From Archangiaceae bacterium (lineage in GTDB: Bacteria > Myxococcota > Myxococcia > Myxococcales > Myxococcaceae), in NCBI GenBank assembly GCA_016714225.1, contig JADJNS010000019.1:124001-188000 (forward strand): a stretch of 64,000 bases of DNA. The letters are read 5' to 3'. The notes under the pieces were generated by a model that did not search any database, had not been told where the DNA came from, and saw only the letters and a list, made by a program, of their open reading frames with translations. Of the stretch, positions 48,849-57,426 are shown in pieces. Positions within the stretch are counted from its first letter, which is position 1; each line of letters starts with the position of its first letter. The translations under genes were made by a program, and so were the position numbers.

Positions 48849-51800
48849 CTACGACCTGACGCGACGGCGCGCCCTCAGCGCCAGGGCCGCAATCAACACC
48901 AGCGGCACGCCTTCGAACGATGAGCACGCGCAGCCCGCGCGCAAGAAGTGGGGCTCCTCGGGCACGCCCGAATCGACGATGCCCGAATCGACGATGCCCG
49001 AATCGACGATGCCCGAATCGACGATGCCCGAATCGACGATGCCCGAATCGACGATGCCCGAATCGACGACGCCCGAATCGACGACGCCCGCATCGACGAC
49101 GCCCGCATCGGCCACGCCCGCATCGACGCCCGCATCGAGACCCGCATCGACGCCCGCATCAGGCGGCTGCGCGAGCACCACGTGCCCCTGTCCGGCGGGG
49201 TTGGTGAGCCCCGAGGCGTTGCTCAGCGCCACCGTCGGGGTGCCCACCACGGTGTCCGAGTAGTAGAGCGAGACCGAGCTGCCGCCGGCAGGAATCACGA
49301 ACAGCCCCCCGGCGCTGGGCATGGCGCAGGCGGCGTCGAGAAACCATCGGCCGCCCGTCGAGGTGGAAGCCGCGGTGAACATCTGCCCGCCCGGTGGGGT
49401 CGCCGCCGCCGCTCCGGTGACGTCTTGCAGCTGAACGGTGATGAGGTTGGCGCTGCCTCCGCAGGTCGAGGCGGTGAAGGTTCGCGACGGGGTGATGAAG
49501 GCGAGCCGCGTCGCAGCCAGCGAGCCCGGCGCGCAGTCGAGCGAGAGCATGCCGCTCTGCGGAGTGGGCCCGACCCCCGCGAACGACTCGGCGGCGAACA
49601 CCACCCTCCCCTGGGCACACAGCGGCAGCACCTTGCCGACGGCCGCCGACGACGCCGTCGTGCCATAGCCACCCGGGGCCCAGGCCAGCGGCGCACCGGC
49701 GGTGGTGTCGACCGCCGCGACCGCGGCGCGCGGAGTGCCGTTGAGCGTGTCGAACAGCCCGGTCAGGTAGACCACGGTGCCGCTCACTCCCAGGCCGTAC
49801 ACGTAGAAGTTGGGTGCCGGGTTCCACCCGCTCAGCGAGCCGGCGGTCGCGTCGAACGCGGCGGCGTACCTGCGAACGGTGCCGCCCGCGGCGGTGGTGA
49901 ACAGGCCGCCCAGAAAGACGGTGCTGCCGCCCACCTGGATGTTGAGGGGTGCGTCGTTCAAGTTGGGGTTCCACCCGCTGAGCACCCCGGTGGTCGCGTC
50001 GACCGCCGCCGCGTAGTTCCGCGTGGTGCCCCCGTTCGCGGCGGTGAAGTAGCCCCCCAGGTAGACGGTGCTGCCGCTCGGGGTCACCACCAGCACGGTG
50101 CTGTTGGTGTTCGGGTTCCACGGCAGCAGCGCACCGGTGGTCGCGTTCACCGCGGCCGCGTAGTTGCGCGCCGTACCCGAGACGTTGGTGAAGCTGCCGC
50201 CCGCGTAGAGCGAAGTGCCGCCGAGCGACAGCGCTTCGATGTCGCTGTTGAAGGTGGGGCTCCACGCCGTGGCCGTACCGCTGACGGCGTCGACCGCTGC
50301 CGCGCGGGTGCGCACCGTGCCGCCGTTGATGGTGGTGAACGCGCCCCCCAGGTAGACGGTCGAGCCGCTCGCTGCCATCGCGTTGACGATGTAGCCGGGG
50401 TTGGGGTTCCACCCGGTCAGCGCGCCGGTGGTGAGGTCGATCGCCGCGGCATAGCTGCGCGGTGTCGACGGCGCGCTGCTGGTGAAGGCCCCGCCGACGT
50501 AGACCGTCGAGCCGCTCAGCGCCACCGCGTTCGCGGGGTTGTTGAGCTCGGGGTTCCACGCGGTGACCGTACCGGTGGTGGCGTTGACCGCCGCGGCGTG
50601 GTTGCGCGCCGCCGCACCGTTGAGGCTGACGAACGCACCGACCAGATACACGGTGCCACCGCTCACCAGCACCCCGCTCACCGGGCCGGCGACATCGGGG
50701 TTCCACCCATTGAGCGTGCCGGTGGTCGCGTCGACCGCGGCCGCGCTGCTGCGCGCGGTGCCCCCGTTGGCGGTGGCGAACGAGCCGACCGCGTAGACGG
50801 TGGCGCCCGACACCGCGAGCCCCGCGACGTAGCTGCCGAAGTTTGGGTTCCACCCGGTGAGCGCGCCCGTGGTGCCGTCGACCGCCGCCGCGTAGTTGCG
50901 CGCGGTCGCCCCGTTGGCCGTGGTGAAGGCTCCGCCCAGGTAGACGGTGGTGCCGCTGACCGCCAGGTCGAACACCTCGCCGTTCAAGCTCGGGTTCCAG
51001 CCGGTGAGCACGCCCGTGGTGGCGTCGACGGCCGCGGCGCGGTTTCGGGCGGTCGCGCCGTTGGCCGAGATGAAGTCGCCGCCGAGATACACGGTGGTGC
51101 CCGACACTGCCAGCGCCCGCGCGTCGGCGCTCAGGTTGGGGTTCCACGCGCTGAGCGCTCCGGTCGAGCTGTCGACCGCCGCGGCGTGGTTGCGCACCGC
51201 GCCGTTGGCGTGGGTGAACGCGCCCCCCGCGTAGACGGTGGTGCCGCTCAGCGCGAGCGCCAGCACCGTGCCGTCGAAGCCGGGGTTCCACGCCATGTCC
51301 AGCCCCAGGTCGGGCAGCAGGTGGGCGGCGCGCAGCCGGGCGATGCCTGCCACGTACTGAAAGTCGCCCGCGATGAAGAAGCCACCCTGCCCGTCGGAGA
51401 CCACCGCGTGAACCTCGCCCGCCACCATCGGCGTGTCGTCGTAGGGGGTGCCGGCGGTGCTGAAGCCGATTCCCGCTCCGCGGCGGGTCTCGAACCCGGT
51501 GAACCAGCCTCCCAGGTAGAGGGTGTTGCCCAGCGCAGCCACCGCCCGCACCGGGCCATTGGCGACCACGGTGTCGAGCACACCGGTGGTGAGCGCCTGC
51601 ACCACGAACGTGCCCTCGGCCGAAGTGGCGGCCTGGGCGCCCGCGTCGACGCTCTGCACCCGGTAGAAGTAGGTGCCCGGCGCGAGGTTGCACAGGGTGC
51701 GGCTGTGCCGGGTCGTGTTCGGGGTGCTCCACACCGAGTGCCGGGGGTAGGCCGCGGGCGTGGTCTGGGTGGCGGGGCCGAAGTGCACCTCGGTGCTCGA

Positions 51801-51929
51801 GGCGACGTCGGTCTGCCACCACAGCGTCACCTGATTCGGGGCCACGTTGAGCTGCGGCGCCTGGGTGATGGTGGTGGCCCAGGCGGGCGCAGAGGCGACG
51901 AGTATGGCCACCCACCCCAGCCGGCGCAT
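48849..51929 (-). CDS. MYXO-CTERM surface protein with propeller-like repeats
   Basis: This 1026-residue protein starts at ATG 51929. Signal peptide (VAILVASAPAWA) is followed by a fibronectin-type region (WWQTDVASSTEVHFGPA..TYFYRVQSVD). Then more than twelve related blades appear with the recurring pattern GTTVYLGGAFTTANGATARN-YAAAVDATTG-ALTGWNPN. Near the C-terminus is an Asp/Ala and then VDSGI repeat stretch (48965-49160 DNA), and finally GCACSSFEGVPLVLIAALALRARRR. This Gly-Cys-x-Cys, hydrophobic stretch and Arg cluster is the MYXO-CTERM sorting signal (TIGR03901 type). It supports the Myxococcota assignment. The protein is likely cell-surface attached after processing. Function is unknown. 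Confidence 0.88.
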   Translation of the reverse strand: MRRLGWVAILVASAPAWATTITQAPQLNVAPNQVTLWWQTDVASSTEVHFGPATQTTPAAYPRHSVWSTPNTTRHSRTLCNLAPGTYFYRVQSVDAGAQAATSAEGTFVVQALTTGVLDTVVANGPVRAVAALGNTLYLGGWFTGFETRRGAGIGFSTAGTPYDDTPMVAGEVHAVVSDGQGGFFIAGDFQYVAGIARLRAAHLLPDLGLDMAWNPGFDGTVLALALSGTTVYAGGAFTHANGAVRNHAAAVDSSTGALSAWNPNLSADARALAVSGTTVYLGGDFISANGATARNRAAAVDATTGVLTGWNPSLNGEVFDLAVSGTTVYLGGAFTTANGATARNYAAAVDGTTGALTGWNPNFGSYVAGLAVSGATVYAVGSFATANGGTARSSAAAVDATTGTLNGWNPDVAGPVSGVLVSGGTVYLVGAFVSLNGAAARNHAAAVNATTGTVTAWNPELNNPANAVALSGSTVYVGGAFTSSAPSTPRSYAAAIDLTTGALTGWNPNPGYIVNAMAASGSTVYLGGAFTTINGGTVRTRAAAVDAVSGTATAWSPTFNSDIEALSLGGTSLYAGGSFTNVSGTARNYAAAVNATTGALLPWNPNTNSTVLVVTPSGSTVYLGGYFTAANGGTTRNYAAAVDATTGVLSGWNPNLNDAPLNIQVGGSTVFLGGLFTTAAGGTVRRYAAAFDATAGSLSGWNPAPNFYVYGLGVSGTVVYLTGLFDTLNGTPRAAVAAVDTTAGAPLAWAPGGYGTTASSAAVGKVLPLCAQGRVVFAAESFAGVGPTPQSGMLSLDCAPGSLAATRLAFITPSRTFTASTCGGSANLITVQLQDVTGAAAATPPGGQMFTAASTSTGGRWFLDAACAMPSAGGLFVIPAGGSSVSLYYSDTVVGTPTVALSNASGLTNPAGQGHVVLAQPPDAGVDAGLDAGVDAGVADAGVVDAGVVDSGVVDSGIVDSGIVDSGIVDSGIVDSGIVDSGIVDSGVPEEPHFLRAGCACSSFEGVPLVLIAALALRARRRVRS
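48965..49160 (-). repeat. 15-bp coding tandem repeat (VDSGI / DAGVD)
   Basis: About eight 15-bp copies of gcccgaatcgacgat (plus strand), grading into gcccgcatcgacgac variants, encode VDSGI and then VDAGV. They lie between the blades and the MYXO-CTERM signal, as a stalk. The number of copies may vary among strains. Confidence 0.85.
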
Positions 51930-51977
51930 CGCGCGACTCTAGGGGTGGCCCCAACGCAGGGGAAGCATCTCGGGTCT

Positions 51978-52886
51978 TCAGGCGACGCGTCTCTTGCGAG
52001 GCCCCATCGAGAAGTGCTTCAGGTCTTGATGGCGGCGCTGCACCGTCGGCGGCTCATGGATCTGGCTCCACCGCGCGGCAGCGCGCGCGCGACCTTCGAC
52101 CGCGTCTTGCAGCGCCACCGCATCGAATGGAGCGCGGCCGTGCCGGTCGTTGTCGAAGTACGCGTACACGTCTGCCTGCTTCGCCCAGCGCTTCAGCTTC
52201 GCGGCCCAGCGGGCGATCGACTCGGGCGCGTAGCCGCCGCCGTACAGCTCGGTCTCTCCGTGCAGCCGCACGTAGACCAGCTTCGAGGTGACGGCCTCGG
52301 CGCAGGGAAAGCGGCCGGCGGTGTCGGCGACGACGAGCCCGATGCCGCGCTCGCGCAACAGCTCGATGAACCCCGGCGCGCACAGCGAGCGAATCTCGAC
52401 GGCGTGCTGCAGCGGCTGGGGGTGTGGGCTGCGCAGCGCGCAGCGACCGTTCACCCGGGCGTCGTGGTGGCGCGCCAGCTTCCCCGCCTCGTCGGTGTCG
52501 CGCGGCAGCAGGTCGAAGAACGCGGCGAACCGCTCGTCGAGCGGCATCACCTCGGGGAACTGCCAGAGCAGCGGGCCCAGCTTCTCGCCCAGCGCGAGCG
52601 GCCCCGAGGCGAAGAAGTTCGCCAGCGGCACCTTCACGTCGCGCAGCTTCTTCATATGGGTGATGTACCGGCTGCCCTTCACCGCGAAGACGAAGCCGGG
52701 CGGGGTCTCGGCCGCCCAGCGGCGGTAGTACTCGGGGCGCTGCAGCGAATAGAACGAGCCGTTGAGCTCGACCGACGACACCCGCTGCGCCACGTACTCG
52801 AGCTCGCGGCGCTGCGGCAGGCCCACCGGGTAGAAGTCGCGCCGCCACTCGGGGTAGCGCCAGCCCGAGGTGCCGATGCGAATCAC
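51978..52886 (-). CDS. DUF72 (YecE-like) protein
   Basis: This 302-residue protein starts at GTG 52886, overlapping the SDR stop (GTGA). The N-terminus VIRIGTSGWRYPEWR is the DUF72 signature. TIM-barrel pattern follows: VSSVELNGSFY, YITHMKKLRDV, LLWQFPEVMPLDERF, and DTAGRFPCAEAVTSKLVYVRLHGE. The biochemical role of the family is not established. Co-translation with the SDR is indicated by the overlap. The C-terminal ~25 residues are basic (KHFSMGPRKRRVA). Confidence 0.9.
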   Translation of the reverse strand: MIRIGTSGWRYPEWRRDFYPVGLPQRRELEYVAQRVSSVELNGSFYSLQRPEYYRRWAAETPPGFVFAVKGSRYITHMKKLRDVKVPLANFFASGPLALGEKLGPLLWQFPEVMPLDERFAAFFDLLPRDTDEAGKLARHHDARVNGRCALRSPHPQPLQHAVEIRSLCAPGFIELLRERGIGLVVADTAGRFPCAEAVTSKLVYVRLHGETELYGGGYAPESIARWAAKLKRWAKQADVYAYFDNDRHGRAPFDAVALQDAVEGRARAAARWSQIHEPPTVQRRHQDLKHFSMGPRKRRVA

Positions 52887-53815
52887 GCCGCTGACTTCTT
52901 GCCCCCGCTGCCGCGCACCTGGCCGCTCTTGCCCGGCTTCTCGAGCGTGCCTTCGGGGTCGCGCGGCGGCTCGTCGTAGTGCTGCTGGTCGGCGGTGCGC
53001 GCCACCATCTTGTCGGCGAGGCGCCCGCCGAGGTTCGCCACCAGCGTGTCGACCACGGCGCGGAAGCCGACCTTCACGTCGCGGCGCACGGTGACCGCCG
53101 CGTCGAGAATCGCGTCGGCCACCTGCTCGGCCTCGATGGTCGGGCCGGGGAGCTTGGGCTCTTTGTCCATGTAGTTGCGCGCGTGCTGCGGGTAGGGCGT
53201 GTCGACCGCGGTGGGCTGAATCAGGGTGATGCTGACGTCGGCCTTGTCGACGTCGACGACCTCGACGCGCAGCGCGTCGGTGAAGCCCTTCACCGCGTGC
53301 TTCGAGGCCGAGTACATGCCCTGCAGGGGCACCACCGCCTCCGAGACTTCGCTGCCGGTGTTGATCAGCGCGCCCTTCGACTTCTTGAGGTACGGCAGCG
53401 CGATCAGCGAGCCGTTCACGATGCCCCAGAAGTTGACGTCGAAGAGCTTGCGGCTGTCGGCCTCTGACACGTCTTCCAGCTTGCCGTAGATGGCGACGCC
53501 GGCGTTGTTCACCCAGGTGTCGATGCGGCCGAAGGTCTCGATGGCCTTGGCCGCCACGTTCTCGAGGTCTTCGCGCCGGGTGACGTCGGCCACCACCGGG
53601 AAGGCGGCGAAGCCCTCGGCCTGCAGCTCGCGGGTGATGTCGAGCAGCGTCTCTTCGCTGCGCGCGGCGAGCACCACCTTGGCTCCGCGGCGGGCGGCGA
53701 GCCGGGCGGTGGCGAGGCCGATGCCGCTCGAAGCTCCGATGATGACGATGACCTGGGCGTTGAGGGGTTTGAGTTGTGCGGACATGGTGACGTCGAATTG
53801 CATCTCGGGTGCCAC
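52883..53815 (-). CDS. Short-chain dehydrogenase/reductase (SDR)
   Basis: This 310-residue protein starts at GTG 53815, with GAGG 8 nt upstream; ATG 53785 is an alternative. Dinucleotide motif GASSGIG (27-33), NNAG, Ser in INTGSEVS and the YSASKHA catalytic Tyr-Lys are present. It is a classical-type SDR with an extended C-terminus of about 60 residues that is Lys/Gly/Pro-rich (EKPGKSGQVRGSGGKKSAA). The substrate is unknown. It overlaps the DUF72 gene, so both likely form a small operon. Confidence 0.93.
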   Translation of the reverse strand: MAPEMQFDVTMSAQLKPLNAQVIVIIGASSGIGLATARLAARRGAKVVLAARSEETLLDITRELQAEGFAAFPVVADVTRREDLENVAAKAIETFGRIDTWVNNAGVAIYGKLEDVSEADSRKLFDVNFWGIVNGSLIALPYLKKSKGALINTGSEVSEAVVPLQGMYSASKHAVKGFTDALRVEVVDVDKADVSITLIQPTAVDTPYPQHARNYMDKEPKLPGPTIEAEQVADAILDAAVTVRRDVKVGFRAVVDTLVANLGGRLADKMVARTADQQHYDEPPRDPEGTLEKPGKSGQVRGSGGKKSAA

Positions 53816-53876
53816 CGGCTGACCTCAGCGTTTCAACCGCCTGAGCGACCGGCGGCGCGCCATTCGGCCACACCCG

Positions 53877-54968
53877 TCAATGCTTGCCGGGAGAGGCGAC
53901 CTTGACGGTGCGGGGCGCGCGGCGATGGGGGCGCACGCGGCGCTGCTGGCGCATCGAGGGCCGGGTGCGCTTGCGGGCGCGCGGCAGCCGCACCGGGTGG
54001 CGCTCTCTCGCCGAGCGCTGCAGCGCCTCGATGATGCGCACGTCGAGCAGACCCTCTTCGCCCGAGGCCTCGGGCTGGCGGTCTTCCAAGATGCAGTTGC
54101 TGAGCTCGATGATTTCAGGAGCAATCTGGTCGCGGTCGTGCGCGGTTCGGCGGGTCACCTTCTCACCGACGGTGAGGGTCTGCTTGAGCGCGCCCTGGTG
54201 CCCGAACGCGGGGTCGGACTGCAAGAGGCCCTTGGTGCCGATGAGGTCGAACCGCGAGTTGTGAAACCCGTCGAAGCTGACCGCGAAGGTCGCCAGGCGC
54301 CCCTTGGGAAAGCGCAGCAGGGCGGCGGTCTGGACGCCACCGTCTTCGTTCATGGCGAAGACCTCTTCGGGCTCGGCGCGGAACAGCCCGCGCGCGGCGT
54401 TGATGCAGTAGGTGCCGATGTCGAACAGCGGGCCCGAGCCGGGCACCGGCTTGCCGCGCACGTTGCCCTCGCGCAAGTCCATCGCGAAGGTCGAGGCGAA
54501 CAGCCGGGGCTCGCCGATTTTCCCGTGCTGCACCTGCTGCACCGCCTTCAGGTTGTTCTGCTCGAAGTGCAGCCGGTAGGCGGTCATCAGCTTCACGCCG
54601 TTGCTCTGGCAGGCGGCAATCATCTCGCGGCACTCGTCGACGCTGACCGCGAGCGGCTTTTCGCAGAGCACGTGCACGCCACGCTGCGCGGCGCGCACGG
54701 TGAAGTCTTTGTGCAGGTGGTTGGGGAGCGCGATGTAGACGGCGTCGACCGCGCCGCTGTCGAGGAACCGGTCGTACTCGGAGTAGTCGATGACCCAGTC
54801 GACGCGGTACTGCTTCGAAAGCTTCGCGCGCTTGGTGCGGTCACCCGACACGACCGCGACCAGCTCGCTGTTCTCTTTCGCGTGCGCAAAGGCGGGAAGA
54901 ATCGCGGTCTGGGCGAAGTGCCCCAGCCCGACCACTGCGTACCGAATACGGGTCTTGTCGTGAGCCAT
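53877..54968 (-). CDS. Gfo/Idh/MocA family oxidoreductase
   Basis: This 363-residue protein starts at ATG 54968. An N-terminal Rossmann NAD(P)-binding motif VVGLGHFAQTAILPAF begins about residue 12. The EKP motif is CEKPLAV, and a dimer/substrate domain follows (DIGTYCINAARGLFRAEP). It oxidises or reduces a sugar or cyclitol-like substrate; none can be specified. The last ~45 residues are strongly basic (RARKRTRPSMRQQRRVRPHRR), which is unusual for the family and may be an added tail. Confidence 0.9.
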   Translation of the reverse strand: MAHDKTRIRYAVVGLGHFAQTAILPAFAHAKENSELVAVVSGDRTKRAKLSKQYRVDWVIDYSEYDRFLDSGAVDAVYIALPNHLHKDFTVRAAQRGVHVLCEKPLAVSVDECREMIAACQSNGVKLMTAYRLHFEQNNLKAVQQVQHGKIGEPRLFASTFAMDLREGNVRGKPVPGSGPLFDIGTYCINAARGLFRAEPEEVFAMNEDGGVQTAALLRFPKGRLATFAVSFDGFHNSRFDLIGTKGLLQSDPAFGHQGALKQTLTVGEKVTRRTAHDRDQIAPEIIELSNCILEDRQPEASGEEGLLDVRIIEALQRSARERHPVRLPRARKRTRPSMRQQRRVRPHRRAPRTVKVASPGKH

Positions 54969-55262
54969 GTGCCACCCCGCAGCAGGAAAGATGCCGCGCC
55001 GGCCCCCCGCCTCTCCGCGCACCGTTGAGAACGAGCCGGGTTGCGCAGCTGCCTCACCTGCGTGCGCGGGTGCGCACCGGTTACCCGCCGGTGCGGCGGG
55101 CCAGGCGAAAGCGCGTGTCGACGCGCAGAGCGGGCCTGAGGCGAGCCTTCCCGAAGCGTGACGAAGAGAAGAGCGCGCTCCTCGGAACGCCGAAGGTCTC
55201 GAGCTTGCAAACCGTCCGCGCACGCGCCGCCAATTCCGGCAGCGCCCGCAAAGGAGAACCAG
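54969..55262. other. Divergent intergenic region (294 bp)
   Basis: No gene recognised. It lies between the oxidoreductase (minus) and the small basic protein (plus). The hairpin-like caccggttacccgccggtg at about 55075-55094 is the only visible structure. Promoters for both genes are expected here. Confidence 0.35.
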
Positions 55263-55496
55263 GTGGCACAGCGACAGTCGCGTCCGGAAGGACGCAGCGA
55301 GCACCGGCGCGGGTTCGCGAAGCTCGACCCCGAGCCGCAGCATGAACCGGCGCCCAAAGACGGCAAGGGGAGGCGCGAGCTTCCCCGCCCCCAAGGCCCA
55401 GGAGGCTACGAAGAGGCGAGAGACGACAGCCGGAGCCACGGCGGGTCGCGGTGGCCGCGCGAAGAACAAGGAGAGCGCCCGACGCGCGCGAAGTAG
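55263..55496 (+). CDS. Small highly charged protein (77 aa)
   Basis: It starts at GTG 55263, with AAAGGAG about 7 nt upstream, and ends at TAG 55494-55496. The product is 77 residues, rich in Arg, Glu, Gly and Pro, without hydrophobic core or signal (VAQRQSRPEGRSEHRR...). It is probably intrinsically disordered and could bind nucleic acid. A 14-bp perfect hairpin follows 13 nt after the stop, supporting a real transcription unit. I do not recognise a family. Confidence comes from ribosome-binding site, stop and hairpin and not from homology. Confidence 0.55.
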   Translation: MAQRQSRPEGRSEHRRGFAKLDPEPQHEPAPKDGKGRRELPRPQGPGGYEEARDDSRSHGGSRWPREEQGERPTRAK

Positions 55497-55509
55497 CTGA
55501 AGCGGGGGA

Positions 55510-55547
55510 GGACTCCGGGGCGGAATTCCAGGGCCGCCCCGGAGTCC
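55510..55547 (+). terminator. Strong hairpin downstream of the small basic protein
   Basis: A perfect 14-bp stem (GGACTCCGGGGCGG / CCGCCCCGGAGTCC) with a 10-nt loop follows the stop codon by 13 nt. There is no long U-tract after it (gtttcagcg), so it is a strong RNA hairpin that may act as a terminator or stability element. Confidence 0.7.
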
Positions 55548-55554
55548 GTTTCAG

Positions 55555-55805
55555 CGCAAGAAGCCCCAACCCCCAACCCCCAGCCCCAACCCCCATCCAC
55601 ACCTGTCCGAGAACGCTGTCCCTTGGCCTGACCCTGCCGGGCCGTCGGCGCAGGTGGCCCTCGCCTGCCGCGACTCGCCGTGGCAGCGCCGGTCACCATC
55701 AAACCCCTCACCCCTCACCCCTCAACGCCCCTCACCCCTCAACGCCCCCACCCCTCAACGCCCCCACCCCTCAACGCCCCCACCCCTCAACGCCCCCCAC
55801 CCCTA
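55555..55805. repeat. C-rich simple repeats
   Basis: Two stretches of C-rich sequence: aaccccc-type tracts at 55565-55600 and an array of about five ccccaccc-ctcaacgc units (17 bp) near 55710-55803. No coding function is supported. They sit just past the CheB gene stop (55819) and could fold as i-motif or G-quadruplex on the other strand. Confidence 0.6.
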
Positions 55806-55818
55806 GCGGTCACGCCCG

Positions 55819-56757
55819 TCAGCGGGCCCCGGCAATAATCTCTCGAATCAGCTCCGCATTCTGCCTCTGCGCACGCGCCTTCTCCGCATGCCGCTCCCGC
55901 AACTCCCCGCTCGAGGTCGCCGTCAACCTCCGCGAGAGCGCAGCGCTCTCTTCGAGCGCCCGCAGCGCCGCCCACAGCGCCCGCTCGACCGACTCCGAAT
56001 GCTCGTTGGCGACGTCGTCGAGCGAGAACACGTGGCCCACGCTGCAGCGAAAGGCCTGGTACCCCTCGAGGTCGGCCTGGGTCATCGAGCCGTTGCACAC
56101 CGGGCACACCAGCTCGACCGGCACGCCGGCCTCGGGCAGCGCCGACGCGCCAGTGAGCGGCAGCTCGGGGCCCGCCGGCTCGGCGACCAGGCGGGTGAGC
56201 AGCGCCGCCATCTCGCCGAGCGGCACCACGTAGTCGGCGTGCACGTGGTCGAGCACGCTCTGCGGCATCGAGCTGGCCTCGGCGGTCTCGGGGCTCTGCA
56301 CCACCGCCAGCCCCCCGCGCGCCTTGATGGAGATGAGCCCGCCGGTGCCGTCGTCTTGATACCCGGTGAGCACCACGCCCACCACCCGGGCGCCGCAGTA
56401 GCTCGCGGCGCTGCGAAACAGCGCATCGATCGAAGGGCGGTGACCGTTCTCTTTCGGCCCGCGCATCACCTGCAGCCGCCCGCCGCGCACCATCAGCTGG
56501 TTGTCGGGAGGAGCGACGTACACCCGGCCGGTGACGATCGGCTCACCGTGAACGCCGAAGTCGACCGGCAGCCGGCAGCTCCGGGCGAACACCTGCGGCA
56601 GCTGGCTCGGCCAGCCCGGGTGCATGTGCAGCACGGTGAAGACCGCGGCGCCCAGGTGCTCGGGCAGCCCGGCCAGCACGTGGCCGAGCGCTTCGACCCC
56701 ACCGGCCGAAGCGCCCATCACCACGATGTCATGACCCGCCGAGGCGGTTGCGCTCAC
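55819..56757 (-). CDS. CheB-type methylesterase domain protein with C-terminal Zn-binding-like module
   Basis: This 312-residue protein has no receiver domain. The CheB catalytic triad positions are Ser17 (GASAGG), His44 (VLHMHPG) and Asp136 (YQDDGTGG). A C-terminal region has CPVC (about 217-220) and FRCSVGHVF, which look like a Cys/His metal site, followed by helices. It likely removes methyl groups from receptors or acts as a sensor-associated esterase. It sits just downstream of the histidine kinase pseudogene and near a CheB-CheR fusion, so it is part of a non-canonical Che-like system. Confidence 0.85.
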   Translation of the reverse strand: MSATASAGHDIVVMGASAGGVEALGHVLAGLPEHLGAAVFTVLHMHPGWPSQLPQVFARSCRLPVDFGVHGEPIVTGRVYVAPPDNQLMVRGGRLQVMRGPKENGHRPSIDALFRSAASYCGARVVGVVLTGYQDDGTGGLISIKARGGLAVVQSPETAEASSMPQSVLDHVHADYVVPLGEMAALLTRLVAEPAGPELPLTGASALPEAGVPVELVCPVCNGSMTQADLEGYQAFRCSVGHVFSLDDVANEHSESVERALWAALRALEESAALSRRLTATSSGELRERHAEKARAQRQNAELIREIIAGAR

Positions 56758-57421
56758 CGGCTCTTCCTAAGAACGCCGCGCCTGCAGCGCCCGCTCTTCG
56801 GCCTTGGCCACGGCCGCCGCCACCGGGAGCGTGAAGTGAAAGGCGGTGCCCTTGCCGGCCGGGCTCTCGGCCCAGATGGCTCCGCCCTGCGCTTCGATGA
56901 TGCCCTTGGCGATGAACAGCCCCAGGCCGCGGCCCTGCCGCGCGGTCTCTTGCGCCTGCCAGTAGCGCTCGAACAGGTGCACCATCATCTGCTTGGGCAG
57001 CCCGGGGCCGTTGTCCTTCACGGTGAACTGCACCTGGCGTGCGTCGTCCATCAGGCTGGCCGAGAGCACCACCTCGCCGCCGTCAGGAGTGAACTTGATG
57101 GCGTTGCCCCCCAGGTTGAAGAGCACCTGCAGCACGCGGTTCTTGTCGCAGAGCGCCGAGCCGTCGGTCTCGATCTTCGAGGTGAGCGAAATCTGCTTCT
57201 CGCGGGCGAGCGGGCCGAGCAGCTCGAGGGCGTCGTGAACGATGCCTCCCACCTGCGCCGGGCGGGACTCGACGGTGAGCCGGCCGGTCTCGAGCGCCGC
57301 GAAGTCGAGCAGGTCGTCGATCATGCTGCTCATGTGGTGGGCGCCACGCTTGATGTTGTCGAGCTGCTGACGGTTGCGCCGGCGCTCGGTCGGCGGAGCC
57401 CCGTTGAGCATCACGTCGGCG

Positions 57422-57426
57422 CTCAG
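57422..57426. repeat. Target-site duplication, left copy (CTCAG)
   Basis: CTCAG directly before the IS left end. The same five bases follow the right end at 58874-58878. Deleting the IS and one copy rebuilds the kinase codons GIT-L-SAD exactly. Confidence 0.9.

Noticed and set aside
48948..52979. Very long plus-strand frame opposite the MYXO-CTERM gene
   Set aside because: Same cause: antisense of a repeat-rich gene. It has repeated RRGVVA-type shadows and no start context.
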